A DNA stretch of 64,000 nucleotides from Burkholderia catarinensis. Its GTDB lineage: Bacteria > Pseudomonadota > Gammaproteobacteria > Burkholderiales > Burkholderiaceae. Positions 9,870 to 18,946 of this stretch are shown here, one piece after another. The DNA lies in NCBI RefSeq assembly GCF_001883705.2, contig NZ_MDEQ02000030.1, forward strand, positions 20,935-84,934, read 5' to 3'. How positions within the stretch are numbered: the stretch's first letter is position 1; every line of letters starts with the position of its first letter. The notes beneath the pieces are model-generated. The model did not search any database. It was not told the origin of the DNA and saw only the letters and a list, made by a program, of their open reading frames with translations. A program made the translations under genes and the position numbers.

Positions 9870-10988
9870 TCAAGCGATTCGCTCTTCCGACGCCGGATCG
9901 AACAGCACGGCCTTCGACACGTCGAACAGCAGCGACAGCGTCTGGTCGGGCTGCGGGTTCGCGGCCGGATGCACGCGGCTCACGATCCGCTTGCCGTTCA
10001 CCTGCGCGAACACGTGCGTGTCGGGGCCGGTCGGCTCGGTCACGTCGACGCGCACGTCGAACGGCTGCAGGTGCGATGCGTCGCCGTTGTGCGCGTGGCG
10101 CACGTCGGTGATGCGCTCCGGACGCAGGCCGAGGATCACCTCGCGACCGACGTGCGACTTCAGCTTCGCCGCGTCGAACGGCAGGTTCAGCGCGCCGCGC
10201 TTGACGCCCGTGTCGACCTCGAGCGCGATCCCGCTGCCCTGCTCGACCAGCGTGCCGTTGATGAAGTTCATCGGCGGCGCGCCGATGAAGCCCGCGACGA
10301 ACAGGTTCGACGGCGAATCGTAGATATCCTGCGGCGCGCCGAACTGCTGGACCACGCCGTCCTTCATCACCGCGATCCGGTCGCCGAGCGTCATCGCCTC
10401 GATCTGGTCGTGCGTCACGTAGACGATCGTCGTGCCGAGGCGCTGGTGCAGCAGCTTGATTTCCGCGCGCATCTCGATGCGCAGCTTCGCGTCGAGGTTC
10501 GACAGCGGCTCGTCGAACAGGAACAGCGACGGATCGCGTGCGAGCGCGCGGCCCATCGCGACGCGCTGGCGCTGGCCGCCCGACAGCTGGCCCGGCTTGC
10601 GGTCGAGCAGGTGCTGGATCTGCAGCATCTGCGACACGCGGTCGACGATCTGCTGCTGCTCGTTCTTCGGCACCTTGCGGATGTTCAGGCCGAACGAGAT
10701 GTTCTCGCGCACCGTCATCGACGGATACAGCGCATACGACTGGAACACCATCGCGATGTCGCGATCCTTCGGCGACAGGTCGTTGACGACCTTGCCGTCG
10801 ATGCAGATCTCGCCGCTCGTCACGGTCTCGAGCCCGGCGATCATGTTGAGCAGCGTCGATTTCCCGCAGCCCGACCCGCCGACCAGGATCAGGAACTGTC
10901 CGTCCTCGATCTCGATGTCGACACCCTTCAGGACCGGCACCCCGTTCGGGTAGGTCTTGTACACGTCACGGATGGAAAGGCTTGCCAT
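9870..10988 (-). CDS. Sugar ABC importer ATPase (MalK/UgpC type), probable glucose system GtsD
   Basis: Energises import of sugar through the two permeases encoded upstream. The 372-residue ATPase has Walker A (GGSGCGKST, near residue 38), a Q-loop in MVFQSYALYPSMTV, signature LSGGQRQRVAMGRALARDP, Walker B LFLFDEPLSNLDAKLR and an H-loop in YVTHDQIEAM. The C-terminal TOBE-like domain (about 240-372) is typical of the MalK/UgpC group. Such genes are often labelled ugpC by similarity; the neighbouring zwf-pgl-glk block argues for hexose rather than glycerol-3-phosphate. Last gene of the operon, with 112 bases between it and the permease and a terminator after it. Confidence 0.9.
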   Translation of the reverse strand: MASLSIRDVYKTYPNGVPVLKGVDIEIEDGQFLILVGGSGCGKSTLLNMIAGLETVTSGEICIDGKVVNDLSPKDRDIAMVFQSYALYPSMTVRENISFGLNIRKVPKNEQQQIVDRVSQMLQIQHLLDRKPGQLSGGQRQRVAMGRALARDPSLFLFDEPLSNLDAKLRIEMRAEIKLLHQRLGTTIVYVTHDQIEAMTLGDRIAVMKDGVVQQFGAPQDIYDSPSNLFVAGFIGAPPMNFINGTLVEQGSGIALEVDTGVKRGALNLPFDAAKLKSHVGREVILGLRPERITDVRHAHNGDASHLQPFDVRVDVTEPTGPDTHVFAQVNGKRIVSRVHPAANPQPDQTLSLLFDVSKAVLFDPASEERIA

Positions 10989-11100
10989 GCTGTGAATCCT
11001 CTGTCTCGTCTCGCGCGGCGCGCTCGGGCGCCGCGTCGGGTTCGTTTCGATGCGCCGCGCGACATGCGCGGCCGGTTCGTCGTATCGGATGAAACCGCGC

Positions 11101-11958
11101 TTACCCCTTCACCGCGCCCGCCGTCAGCCCGCGCACGAAGTAGCGGCCGGCGACGATGTAGACGAGCAGCGTCGGCAGCGCGGCGATGATCGCACCGGCC
11201 ATGTCGACGTTGTATTCCTTCACGCCCGTCGACGTGTTGACGAGGTTGTTCAGCGCAACCGTGATCGGCATCGAATCGACGCCGGAGAACACGATCCCGA
11301 ACAGGAAGTCGTTCCAGATCTGCGTGAATTGCCAGATCAGGCACACCATGAAGATCGGCAGCGACACGGGCAGCAGGATCTTCGTGAAGATCGTGAAGAA
11401 GCCCGCGCCGTCGATGCGCGCGGCCTTCACGAGCTCGGCCGGCACGCTCACGTAGAAGTTGCGGAAGAACATCGTCGTGAACGCGATCCCGTACACGACG
11501 TGCACGAACACGAGGCCCGGAATCGTGTTGGCGAGGCCGAGCATCCCCTGCAGGCGCGCCATCGGCAACAGGATCACCTGGAACGGGATGAAGCAGCCGA
11601 CCAGCATCATCGTGAACAGCGCGTCCGCGCCGCGAAAGCGCCAGTGCGTGAGCACGTAGCCGTTGAACGCACCGATCAGCGACGAGATCAGCACGGCCGG
11701 GATCACCATCTGCAGCGAGTTCAGGAAGAACGGCTTCATCCCGTCGCAGCGCACGCCGGTACAGGCGCCGCTCCACGCCTTCACCCACGGGTCGACGGTC
11801 CAGCTCGTGGGCGGCGTCAGCAGGTTGCCGGTGCGCAACTGGTCGAGATCCTTGAACGACGTCGACAGCATCACGTAGATCGGGAACAGGAAATACAGCG
11901 CGAACAGGATCAGTGCGGCGTAGATCACTGCCCGGCTGATCGTCATCTTAGGCTGCAT
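11101..11958 (-). CDS. Sugar ABC importer permease, probable GtsC
   Basis: A 285-residue inner-membrane permease of the MalG type with about six transmembrane helices. The EAA loop that contacts the ATPase is PAELVKAARIDGAGFFTIFTKILLPV, near residue 180. The periplasmic loop after the first helix is long, as in the glucose/mannose permeases. Its start overlaps the end of the partner permease by 11 bases, so expression is coupled. Substrate assignment to glucose is inferred from gene neighbourhood. Confidence 0.88.
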   Translation of the reverse strand: MQPKMTISRAVIYAALILFALYFLFPIYVMLSTSFKDLDQLRTGNLLTPPTSWTVDPWVKAWSGACTGVRCDGMKPFFLNSLQMVIPAVLISSLIGAFNGYVLTHWRFRGADALFTMMLVGCFIPFQVILLPMARLQGMLGLANTIPGLVFVHVVYGIAFTTMFFRNFYVSVPAELVKAARIDGAGFFTIFTKILLPVSLPIFMVCLIWQFTQIWNDFLFGIVFSGVDSMPITVALNNLVNTSTGVKEYNVDMAGAIIAALPTLLVYIVAGRYFVRGLTAGAVKG

Positions 11959-12886
11959 TGCGGGTGCTCCTCGATTCCATATACATCAGCGGCACCAGCA
12001 CCGCGACCACGGTCGCGAGCATCATCACCGAGGACGCCGCGCCGAGCCCGAGCTGGCCGCGATTGAACGAAAACGTGTACATGAACATGGCCGGCAGCGA
12101 CGACGACGTGCCCGGACCGCCCGCCGTCAGCGCGACGACGAGGTCGAAGGTCTTGATCGTGATGTGGCAGAGGATCAGCAGCACCGAGAAGAACACCGGG
12201 CGCATGCTCGGGATCACGATCTTGCGGTAGATGGTCGGCAGCGACGCGCCGTCGACCTGCGCAGCCTTGAAGATCTCGGCGTCGACGCCGCGCAGCCCCG
12301 CGAGGAACAGCGCCATCACGAAGCCGGTCGACTGCCAGACGGCCGCGATCACCACGCAGAAGATCGCCTTGTCCGGATCGCCGAGCCAGTCGAACGAGAA
12401 GCTCGTCCAGCCCCAGTCGTGCATCACCTTCTCGAGCCCGAGGCCCGGGTTCAGGATCCACTGCCACGCGGTGCCGGTGACGATGAACGACAGCGCCATC
12501 GGGTACAGGAAGATCGCGCGCAGCGCGCCTTCGTTGCGGATCCGCTGGTCGAGCAGGATCGCGAGGAACAGCCCGAGCGCGACGCAGACCGCGATGAACG
12601 GAATCCCGAACCAGCCGAGGTTCGCGGCGGAGGTCCACCACACGTCGTTCTGGAACAGGTCCGAGTAACGGCCGAAGCCGTCGAATTCGTAGTTCGGCAA
12701 CAGCCGCGAATTGGTCAGCGACAGATAGCCGGTAATCAGGATGAAGCCGTAGATGAACACCACGGCGATCGCGACGCTCGGCGCAAGCACGAGCTTCGGA
12801 ATCCAGCGATCGGCGAAGGCCGACATCGGCGACGTACGCCGTGCGGCGGCAGCGCCGGATCCGTTTCCGCTAAGAGGGGCAGCCAC
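11948..12886 (-). CDS. Sugar ABC importer permease, probable GtsB
   Basis: A 312-residue MalF-type permease: a short polar N-terminus, six or so hydrophobic helices, and the EAA-like loop VDAEIFKAAQVDGASLPTIYRKIVIPSM near residue 210. The start is GTG at 12886 with an AGGAG ribosome-binding site nine bases upstream. It lies downstream of the binding-protein gene across a strong stem-loop, which would give fewer permease than binding-protein messages. Sugar permease of the carbohydrate uptake-1 family; glucose is inferred from context. Confidence 0.88.
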   Translation of the reverse strand: MAAPLSGNGSGAAAARRTSPMSAFADRWIPKLVLAPSVAIAVVFIYGFILITGYLSLTNSRLLPNYEFDGFGRYSDLFQNDVWWTSAANLGWFGIPFIAVCVALGLFLAILLDQRIRNEGALRAIFLYPMALSFIVTGTAWQWILNPGLGLEKVMHDWGWTSFSFDWLGDPDKAIFCVVIAAVWQSTGFVMALFLAGLRGVDAEIFKAAQVDGASLPTIYRKIVIPSMRPVFFSVLLILCHITIKTFDLVVALTAGGPGTSSSLPAMFMYTFSFNRGQLGLGAASSVMMLATVVAVLVPLMYMESRSTRNAA

Positions 12887-12976
12887 TTGATTCGACTCCT
12901 GGAACGAGGGCGGCGCAGGCCGGGCCGGCGCCGGGTACGGCTCGGGCCCGCGGGCGAGCCCGTTTGCTGCACATGC

Positions 12977-13013
12977 AAAAACGCCCGGCCGATGAAGCGC
13001 TTCCGGCCGGGCG
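12977..13013 (-). terminator. Stem-loop between binding protein and permease genes
   Basis: On the minus strand CGCCCGGCCG pairs with CGGCCGGGCG around a 12-base loop that itself contains GAAGCGCTTC, followed by five T. It looks like a rho-independent terminator but sits inside the importer operon. Such hairpins typically cause partial termination or protect the upstream binding-protein message. Confidence 0.75.
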
Positions 13014-13024
13014 CCTGTCGCGCG

Positions 13025-14272
13025 TTACTTGACCTTCGCGGCCTTCGCGAGCGCGGCGACCGCGCTCTTCGAATCCTGCTGCGAGTTCATGAACTTCGTC
13101 ACGACGTCCGTGATCGCGCCGGCCGTCGCGTCGCTCTGCGCCATCCCGTGCGCGAGCGACGGCACGAAGCCGCCCGACTTGATCGCGGTCTGCTCGTCGG
13201 CATACGACTTCTTCGCGCAGTCGTCGAACTTGTCCATCTTCACGCCGAGGCGTACCGGCACCGAGCCCTTCAGCAGGCTGAACTGCTCCTGGAAGTCCGG
13301 CGTCATGATCGTCTTCGCGAGCGCGAGCTGGCCCGGCGTCGCGGCCTTCTCGCCCTTCTGCTGGAAGAACACGAACGAATCGACGTTGAACGTGTACGAA
13401 TTCGCCGTACCCGGCACCGCTGCGCAGATGTAGTCCTTGCCCGCCTTCTTGCCCGCGTTCTCGAACTCGCCCTTCGCCCAGTCGCCCATGAACTGCATGC
13501 CGGCCTTGCCGTTGATCACCATCGCGGTCGCGAGGTTCCAGTCGCGGCCGTTGCGGCCCGTATCGAAGTAGCCCTGGATCTTGCGCACCGTGTCGAACAC
13601 GGACAGCATCTGCGGCGACGTCAGCGTCGCCTGGTCGAGGTCGACGAGCGCCTTCTTGTAGAACGCCGGGCCCTGCGACAGCACGACGTCTTCCCACAGC
13701 GTCAGGTCCTGCCACGGCTGGCCGCCCATCGCGACCGGCTGGATACCCGCTGCCTTCAGCTTGTCGGCCACCGCGAAGAATTCGGGCCAGGTGGCCGGCA
13801 CCTTCGCGCCGACCTTGTCGAGCGCGGCCTTGTTGATGTACAGCCAATTCACGCGGTGCACCGAGAACGGCGCGGCGACGGTGTGGCCCTTGTACTTGAT
13901 GATCTTGTCGATTTCCGGCGGCAGGTTCTGCTTCCAGTCGCCGGCGACGGAATCGATGTTGACGAGCACGCCCTGGTCGGCCCAGTCCTGGATCAGCGGA
14001 CCCTTGATCTGCGCGGCCGACGGTGAGTCGCCGCTGATCACCTTGGTCTTCAGCGCGGTCATCGCCGCTGCGCCCGCGCCGCCCGCGACCGCGAAGTCCT
14101 TCCACACGTAGCCCTGCTTCTGCACGTCGTCCTTCAGCACGCCGACGGCCTTCGACTCGCCGCCCGAGGTCCACCAGTGCAGCACCGTGACGTTCTCGGC
14201 CGCCTGCGCCGCCACGGCGCCAGCCATCAGACCCGCGGCGCAGAGCGCGCCCATGATCGAGCGAACTTTCAT
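13025..14272 (-). CDS. Sugar ABC importer periplasmic binding protein, probable glucose-binding GtsA
   Basis: A 415-residue family-1 solute-binding protein. The N-terminus MKVRSIMGALCAAGLMAGAVAAQAAE is a classic signal peptide, and the mature protein begins VTVLHWWTSGGESKAV, typical of Pseudomonas and Burkholderia glucose-binding proteins. A strong GGAGGAGAT ribosome-binding site precedes the ATG. It is the first gene of the importer operon, divergent from zwf across a 430-base region. Glucose or mannose as ligand is inferred from the adjoining zwf-pgl-glk genes and family resemblance. Confidence 0.88.
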   Translation of the reverse strand: MKVRSIMGALCAAGLMAGAVAAQAAENVTVLHWWTSGGESKAVGVLKDDVQKQGYVWKDFAVAGGAGAAAMTALKTKVISGDSPSAAQIKGPLIQDWADQGVLVNIDSVAGDWKQNLPPEIDKIIKYKGHTVAAPFSVHRVNWLYINKAALDKVGAKVPATWPEFFAVADKLKAAGIQPVAMGGQPWQDLTLWEDVVLSQGPAFYKKALVDLDQATLTSPQMLSVFDTVRKIQGYFDTGRNGRDWNLATAMVINGKAGMQFMGDWAKGEFENAGKKAGKDYICAAVPGTANSYTFNVDSFVFFQQKGEKAATPGQLALAKTIMTPDFQEQFSLLKGSVPVRLGVKMDKFDDCAKKSYADEQTAIKSGGFVPSLAHGMAQSDATAGAITDVVTKFMNSQQDSKSAVAALAKAAKVK

Positions 14273-14608
14273 TACTTATCTCCTCCAGACTGAATCAACT
14301 CGTTAAGTTCCCTGACCGGGAACCGGCTTCTTGATAACGACGGGGAAATCGAGCCGCGGGACGCATGCAGCGTACGGGGCCGATGACCGGCCGGGCTCTT
14401 ACAGAAAGCGTGAATCGAGATTCAACGGCGTGTCTCCTCTTTGTGTTTCTGGCCCGCCGCGTCGATGCGGCACGAGCCCGGGGCCGACGGCGTGCGGACG
14501 ATGCACGCCGTCAATGTCCGATAACATTCGGCACAAGGCATTCCCGAAGACGAAGCTCGCGCAGCTCATCGACCGCGCTTCTTTTTTTCTTCGCCCAGGT
14601 GCTACCCC

Positions 14609-14636
14609 TTGCGGCGGATTGTAGTTAAACTACAAT
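14609..14636 (+). promoter_or_regulatory. zwf promoter (TTGCGG-16-TACAAT)
   Basis: A -35-like TTGCGG (14609-14614) and a -10-like TACAAT (14631-14636) with 16-base spacing place transcription start near 14643, about 60 bases before the zwf ATG. The -10 and most of the spacer lie inside the HexR-like palindrome, a geometry that predicts repression by occlusion. The rest of the 430-base region between gtsA and zwf shows no gene. Confidence 0.65.
14618..14636. promoter_or_regulatory. HexR-like operator, perfect 19-bp palindrome
   Basis: ATTGTAGTTAAACTACAAT is a perfect palindrome centred on 14627. Its core TGTAGTT-A-AACTACA fits the HexR motif known from gammaproteobacteria (TGTARTT...AAYTACA type). 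HexR is an RpiR-family repressor released by 2-keto-3-deoxy-6-phosphogluconate. A HexR-like domain is encoded two genes downstream as part of the glucokinase fusion, so this is probably its autoregulatory site. Confidence 0.85.
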
Positions 14637-14702
14637 TCAGTGTCAAAAATATTTTTATCGCACTACGGATCGCTTCCCAGCACCCCAACCCGGCGGAGAC
14701 AC

Positions 14703-16172
14703 ATGCATACCGATTCCAGCTTTACCTTCGTACTTTTCGGCGGCACCGGCGATCTGTCGATGCGCAAGATCCTGCCAGCGCTGTTCGAAGCGCACCGTGC
14801 GAACATGCTGGCGGAGAGTGGCCGGATCGTCGCCGTGGCGCGGCACGAATCGGATCGGGCGGGTTATCTCGAATGGGTCGACACGCATGTGAAGCCGCAT
14901 GCGGCCAAGGCGGCCGGCAAGGCCTTCGACGAAGCCGCGTGGAAGTCCTTCCTCGAACGCATCGAATACGTGAAGCTCGACCTCGGCCGCGCGGAAGACT
15001 ACGTCGTGCTGCGCGACGCGATCGCATCGCTGCCCGGCATCCGCGTGTTCTATCTCGCGACGGGCCCGTCGCTGTTCGTTCCGATCTGCAAGGCGCTCGC
15101 GTCGGTCGGCCTGAGCGAAAACTCGCGCATCGTGCTCGAGAAGCCGCTCGGCTATGACCTGCGCTCGTCGAACGCGATCAACGACGCGGTCGGCGAGATC
15201 TTCGCGGAAGGCCAGATCTACCGGATCGACCACTACCTCGGCAAGGAGCCGGTGCAGAACCTGCTCGCGCTGCGCTTCGGCAATGCGCTGTTCGAGCCGC
15301 TGTGGCGCCGTGAATGGGTCGAGAGCATCCAGATCACGATCGCCGAGGAGCTCGGCGTCGAGGCGCGCGGCGATTTCTACGACAATACGGGCGCGCTGCG
15401 CGACATGGTGCAGAACCACCTGCTGCAACTGCTGTCGATCGTCGCGATGGAGCCGCCGCACTCGATGGATTCCGACTCGGTGCGCGACGAGAAGCTGCGC
15501 GTGCTGCGGGCGCTGAAGCCGGTCGATCCGCGCGACATCGGCAAGGTTGCCGTGCGCGGCCAGTATCATGCGGGCGTGATCAAGGGCGCGCAGGTGCCGG
15601 CCTATGCGACCGAGCCGGGCGTGAAGCCCGACAGCCCGACCGAAACCTTCGTCGCGCTGAAGGTCGAGATCGAGAACTGGCGCTGGGCCGGCGTGCCGTT
15701 CTTCCTGCGCACCGGCAAGCGTCTCGCCGACCGCGTCGCGGAGATCGTCGTCAACTTCCGCCCGGTGCCGCACTCGGCGCTCGGACCGACCGCGCTGCGC
15801 CCCGGTTCGAACCGCCTCGTGATCCGGCTGCAGCCGAACGAGACGATCCGCCTGTACTGCCTCGCGAAGCAGCCTGGCGAAGGGATGAACCTCGCGAGCG
15901 TGCACCTCGACCTCGCATTCGACCGGTTCTTCAAGGAAGGGCAGATGGAGGCGTACCAGCGCCTGCTGCTCGACGTGATCAACGGCCGGCTCGCGCTGTT
16001 CGTGCGCCGCGACGAGCAGGAAGCCGCGTGGCGCTGGGTCGAGCCGATCCTGAACGAATGGGCGCGCTCGCTGAAGCCGCCGAAGCCGTACGCGGCGGGC
16101 ACGTGGGGGCCGGCCGCGGCGAGCGCGATGCTCGCGCAGCACGACACCTGCTGGCTCGAAGAAGAAAACTGA
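14703..16172 (+). CDS. zwf: Glucose-6-phosphate 1-dehydrogenase
   Basis: Oxidises glucose-6-phosphate to 6-phosphogluconolactone with NAD(P)+, the entry to the Entner-Doudoroff and pentose-phosphate routes. The 489-residue product has the nucleotide-binding FGGTGDLSMRKILPALF near residue 10, the active-site RIDHYLGKEPVQN near 175-190, and FRTGKRL (here FLRTGKRLADR) near 340. The ATG at 14703 has a GGAGA ribosome-binding site; an upstream GTG at 14640 would overlap the promoter. First gene of zwf-pgl-glk. Confidence 0.97.
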   Translation: MHTDSSFTFVLFGGTGDLSMRKILPALFEAHRANMLAESGRIVAVARHESDRAGYLEWVDTHVKPHAAKAAGKAFDEAAWKSFLERIEYVKLDLGRAEDYVVLRDAIASLPGIRVFYLATGPSLFVPICKALASVGLSENSRIVLEKPLGYDLRSSNAINDAVGEIFAEGQIYRIDHYLGKEPVQNLLALRFGNALFEPLWRREWVESIQITIAEELGVEARGDFYDNTGALRDMVQNHLLQLLSIVAMEPPHSMDSDSVRDEKLRVLRALKPVDPRDIGKVAVRGQYHAGVIKGAQVPAYATEPGVKPDSPTETFVALKVEIENWRWAGVPFFLRTGKRLADRVAEIVVNFRPVPHSALGPTALRPGSNRLVIRLQPNETIRLYCLAKQPGEGMNLASVHLDLAFDRFFKEGQMEAYQRLLLDVINGRLALFVRRDEQEAAWRWVEPILNEWARSLKPPKPYAAGTWGPAAASAMLAQHDTCWLEEEN

Positions 16173-16260
16173 TGCAAACCGTTGCCGTGCGCGTGACCGC
16201 GTACGGCAACGTGCCCCACGATTCGTACGATTTGAACAGACAAAGCAGTCCGGAGGAGAT

Positions 16261-16941
16261 GTGATCGAGATCCACGCTTTCGACACCCAGGAAGCGCAAA
16301 GCGAAGCGCTCGCGCGCGCCGTCGGCGATGCGCTGCGCGCCGCGCTCGCGGGCCCCGCGCGTCCGACGCTCGCGGTGTCCGGCGGCACGAGCCCGCGCCC
16401 GTTCCTGCACGCGCTGTCGCACGCGGCGCTCGACTGGGCCGGCATCGACGTCACGCTGGTCGACGACCGCTGGGTGCCGGAGGATGACGCCGCAAGCAAC
16501 GCGCACCTCGTGCGCGACACGCTGCTGCAGCACGCCGCGGCCCCCGCCCGCTTCCTGCCGCTCGTCGACACGCGCGCCGCGCTCGACGCGCACGTCGCCG
16601 CGCTGAACGCGAACGCCGACTACCGCGTGCCGAACGTCGCGGTGCTCGGCATGGGCGAGGACGGCCACACCGCATCGATCTTCGCCGACGCGCCCGAATG
16701 GGAGCACGCGATTACGACGCCCGAGCGTTTCGTCGCCGTGCATCCCGGCGCCGCGCCGCATGCGCGCGTGAGCTTTTCGCTCGATGCGCTCAAGCGCGTC
16801 GACCGGCTGTTCCTGCTGATCGCGGGCCCCGCCAAGCGCGACGTGCTCGACGCCGCGGCCGCGTCGCTGCAGAAGAACGCGATTTCCCAACTGGCCAACG
16901 ACAAGGGGACCCAGCTCGATGTCTACTGGTGCGCAAAGTAA
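16261..16941 (+). CDS. pgl: 6-phosphogluconolactonase
   Basis: Hydrolyses 6-phosphogluconolactone, the product of Zwf, to 6-phosphogluconate. The 226-residue product shows the NagB/DevB-like pattern: LAVSGGTSPRPFLHAL near residue 40, VTLVDDRWVPEDDAASNAHLV near 65 and VLGMGEDGHTASIF near 130. The start is GTG at 16261 behind a very strong GGAGGAGAT site. It overlaps the glucokinase fusion gene by 23 bases, consistent with one operon. Confidence 0.95.
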   Translation: MIEIHAFDTQEAQSEALARAVGDALRAALAGPARPTLAVSGGTSPRPFLHALSHAALDWAGIDVTLVDDRWVPEDDAASNAHLVRDTLLQHAAAPARFLPLVDTRAALDAHVAALNANADYRVPNVAVLGMGEDGHTASIFADAPEWEHAITTPERFVAVHPGAAPHARVSFSLDALKRVDRLFLLIAGPAKRDVLDAAAASLQKNAISQLANDKGTQLDVYWCAK

Positions 16942-18847
16942 GGCGGCCGTCGCGGGCCAGCATGCCGACGGCCCGCGCCTGCTCGCGGACGTCGGCGGCA
17001 CCAACGCGCGCTTCGCGCTGGAAAACGGTCCGGGCGAGATCGCGCAGATCCGCGTCTATCCCGGCGCCGACTATCCGACGATCACCGACGCGATTCGCAA
17101 GTACCTGAAGGACGTGAAGATCACCCGCGTGAACCACGCGGCGATCGCGATCGCCAATCCGGTCGACGGCGACCAGGTCACGATGACCAACCACGACTGG
17201 AGCTTCTCGATCGAGGCGACGCGCCGTGCGCTCGGCTTCGACACGCTGCTCGTCGTCAACGATTTCACCGCGCTCGCGATGGCGCTGCCGGGCCTGACCG
17301 ACGCGCAGCGCGTGCAGGTCGGCGGCGGCGCGCGCCGCCAGAACAGCGTGATCGGGCTGCTCGGGCCCGGCACCGGGCTCGGCGTGTCGGGGCTGATTCC
17401 GGCCGACGACCGCTGGATCGCGCTCGGCAGCGAAGGCGGCCACGCGTCGTTCGCGCCGCAGGACGAGCGCGAGGATCTCGTGCTGCAGTACGCGCGCAAG
17501 AAATTCCCGCACGTGTCGTTCGAGCGCGTGTGCGCGGGCCCCGGCATGGAGATCATCTATCGCGCGCTCGCCGCGCGCGACAAGAAGCGCGTGGCCGCGA
17601 CCGTCGACACGGTCGAGATCGTCGAGCGCGCGCAGGCGGGCGACGCGCTCGCGCTCGAGACGGTCGATTGCTTCTGCGGAATTCTCGGCGCGTTCGCGGG
17701 CAGCGTCGCGCTGACGCTCGGCGCACTCGGCGGCGTGTACATCGGCGGCGGCGTCGCACTGAAGCTAGGCGAACTGTTCACGCGCTCGTCGTTCCGCGCG
17801 CGCTTCGAGGCGAAGGGCCGCTTCACGCACTATCTCGAGAACATCCCGACCTACCTGATCACCGCCGAATACCCGGCGTTCCTCGGCGTGTCGGCGATCC
17901 TCGCCGAGCAACTGTCGAACCGCTCGGGCGGTGCGTCGTCGGCCGTGTTCGAGCGGATCCGCCAGATGCGCGACGCGCTGACGCCGGCCGAGCGCCGCGT
18001 TGCCGATCTCGCGCTGAACCATCCGCGCTCGATCATCAACGATCCAATCGTCGACATCGCGCGCAAGGCCGACGTGAGCCAGCCGACCGTGATCCGCTTC
18101 TGCCGCTCGCTCGGCTGCCAGGGACTGTCGGACTTCAAGCTGAAGCTCGCCACCGGCCTCACCGGCACGATCCCGATGAGCCACAGCCAGGTGCATCTCG
18201 GCGATACGGCCACCGACTTCGGCGCGAAGGTGCTCGACAACACGGTGTCGGCGATCCTGCAGTTGCGCGAGCACCTGAATTTCGAACACGTCGAGAACGC
18301 GATCGAGATCCTGAACAGCGCGCGGCGCATCGAGTTCTACGGGCTCGGCAACTCGAACATCGTCGCGCAGGACGCGCACTACAAGTTCTTCCGCTTCGGG
18401 ATTCCGACGATCGCGTACGGCGACCTGTACATGCAGGCCGCGTCGGCCGCGCTGCTCGGCAAGGGCGACGTGATCGTCGCGGTGTCGAAGTCGGGGCGCG
18501 CGCCCGAACTGCTGCGCGTGCTCGACGTCGCGATGCAGGCCGGCGCGAAGGTGATCGCGATCACGTCGAGCAACACGCCGCTCGCGAAGCGCGCGACCGT
18601 CGCGCTCGAGACCGACCACATCGAGATGCGCGAGTCGCAACTGTCGATGATCTCGCGGATCCTGCATCTGCTGATGATCGACATCCTCGCGGTCGGCGTC
18701 GCGATCCGCCGCGCGTCGACGAACGGCGAATTGCCCGAGGCCGTCGCGCAGGCGAAGGCGCGCGCGAGCGACGACGAAACGGCCGACGTGCTCGACTGGC
18801 TGAGCCACGGCGCGTCGCCGGCGGCGAAGGACGTCGCGCGGGATTGA
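16919..18847 (+). CDS. glk: Bifunctional glucokinase / RpiR-family (HexR-like) regulator
   Basis: One 642-residue polypeptide joins two proteins. Residues about 15-335 are a bacterial glucokinase: ADVGGTNARFALENG (phosphate 1), LLVVNDFTALAMALPGL, GPGTGLGVSGL, and EGGHASFAP with FERVCAGPGMEIIYRAL. Residues about 345-420 are an RpiR-type helix-turn-helix (IRQMRDALTPAERRVADLALN to ADVSQPTVIRFCRSLGCQGLSDFKLKL). Residues about 460-600 are an SIS sugar-phosphate-binding domain (RRIEFYGLGNSNIVAQDA, VIVAVSKSGRAPELLRV). This fusion is known in Burkholderia. The regulator half probably binds the palindrome before zwf. AAGGGGA precedes the ATG. Confidence 0.95.
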   Translation: MSTGAQSKAAVAGQHADGPRLLADVGGTNARFALENGPGEIAQIRVYPGADYPTITDAIRKYLKDVKITRVNHAAIAIANPVDGDQVTMTNHDWSFSIEATRRALGFDTLLVVNDFTALAMALPGLTDAQRVQVGGGARRQNSVIGLLGPGTGLGVSGLIPADDRWIALGSEGGHASFAPQDEREDLVLQYARKKFPHVSFERVCAGPGMEIIYRALAARDKKRVAATVDTVEIVERAQAGDALALETVDCFCGILGAFAGSVALTLGALGGVYIGGGVALKLGELFTRSSFRARFEAKGRFTHYLENIPTYLITAEYPAFLGVSAILAEQLSNRSGGASSAVFERIRQMRDALTPAERRVADLALNHPRSIINDPIVDIARKADVSQPTVIRFCRSLGCQGLSDFKLKLATGLTGTIPMSHSQVHLGDTATDFGAKVLDNTVSAILQLREHLNFEHVENAIEILNSARRIEFYGLGNSNIVAQDAHYKFFRFGIPTIAYGDLYMQAASAALLGKGDVIVAVSKSGRAPELLRVLDVAMQAGAKVIAITSSNTPLAKRATVALETDHIEMRESQLSMISRILHLLMIDILAVGVAIRRASTNGELPEAVAQAKARASDDETADVLDWLSHGASPAAKDVARD

Positions 18848-18885
18848 CGCGCGGCGCGGCAACCGCCGCTTCACGCGCTCAAAAG

Positions 18886-18924
18886 AAAAACGCCACCGGC
18901 GCATCGCGCACGGTGGCGTTTTTC
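18886..18924. terminator. Bidirectional terminator after glk
   Basis: AAAAACGCCACCG pairs with CGGTGGCGTTTTT across a 12-base loop, with A-rich and T-rich flanks that work in both directions. It separates glk from the convergent efflux gene. Confidence 0.85.
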
Positions 18925-18946
18925 ATTCCGCCGCCCGGCCGGCGGT

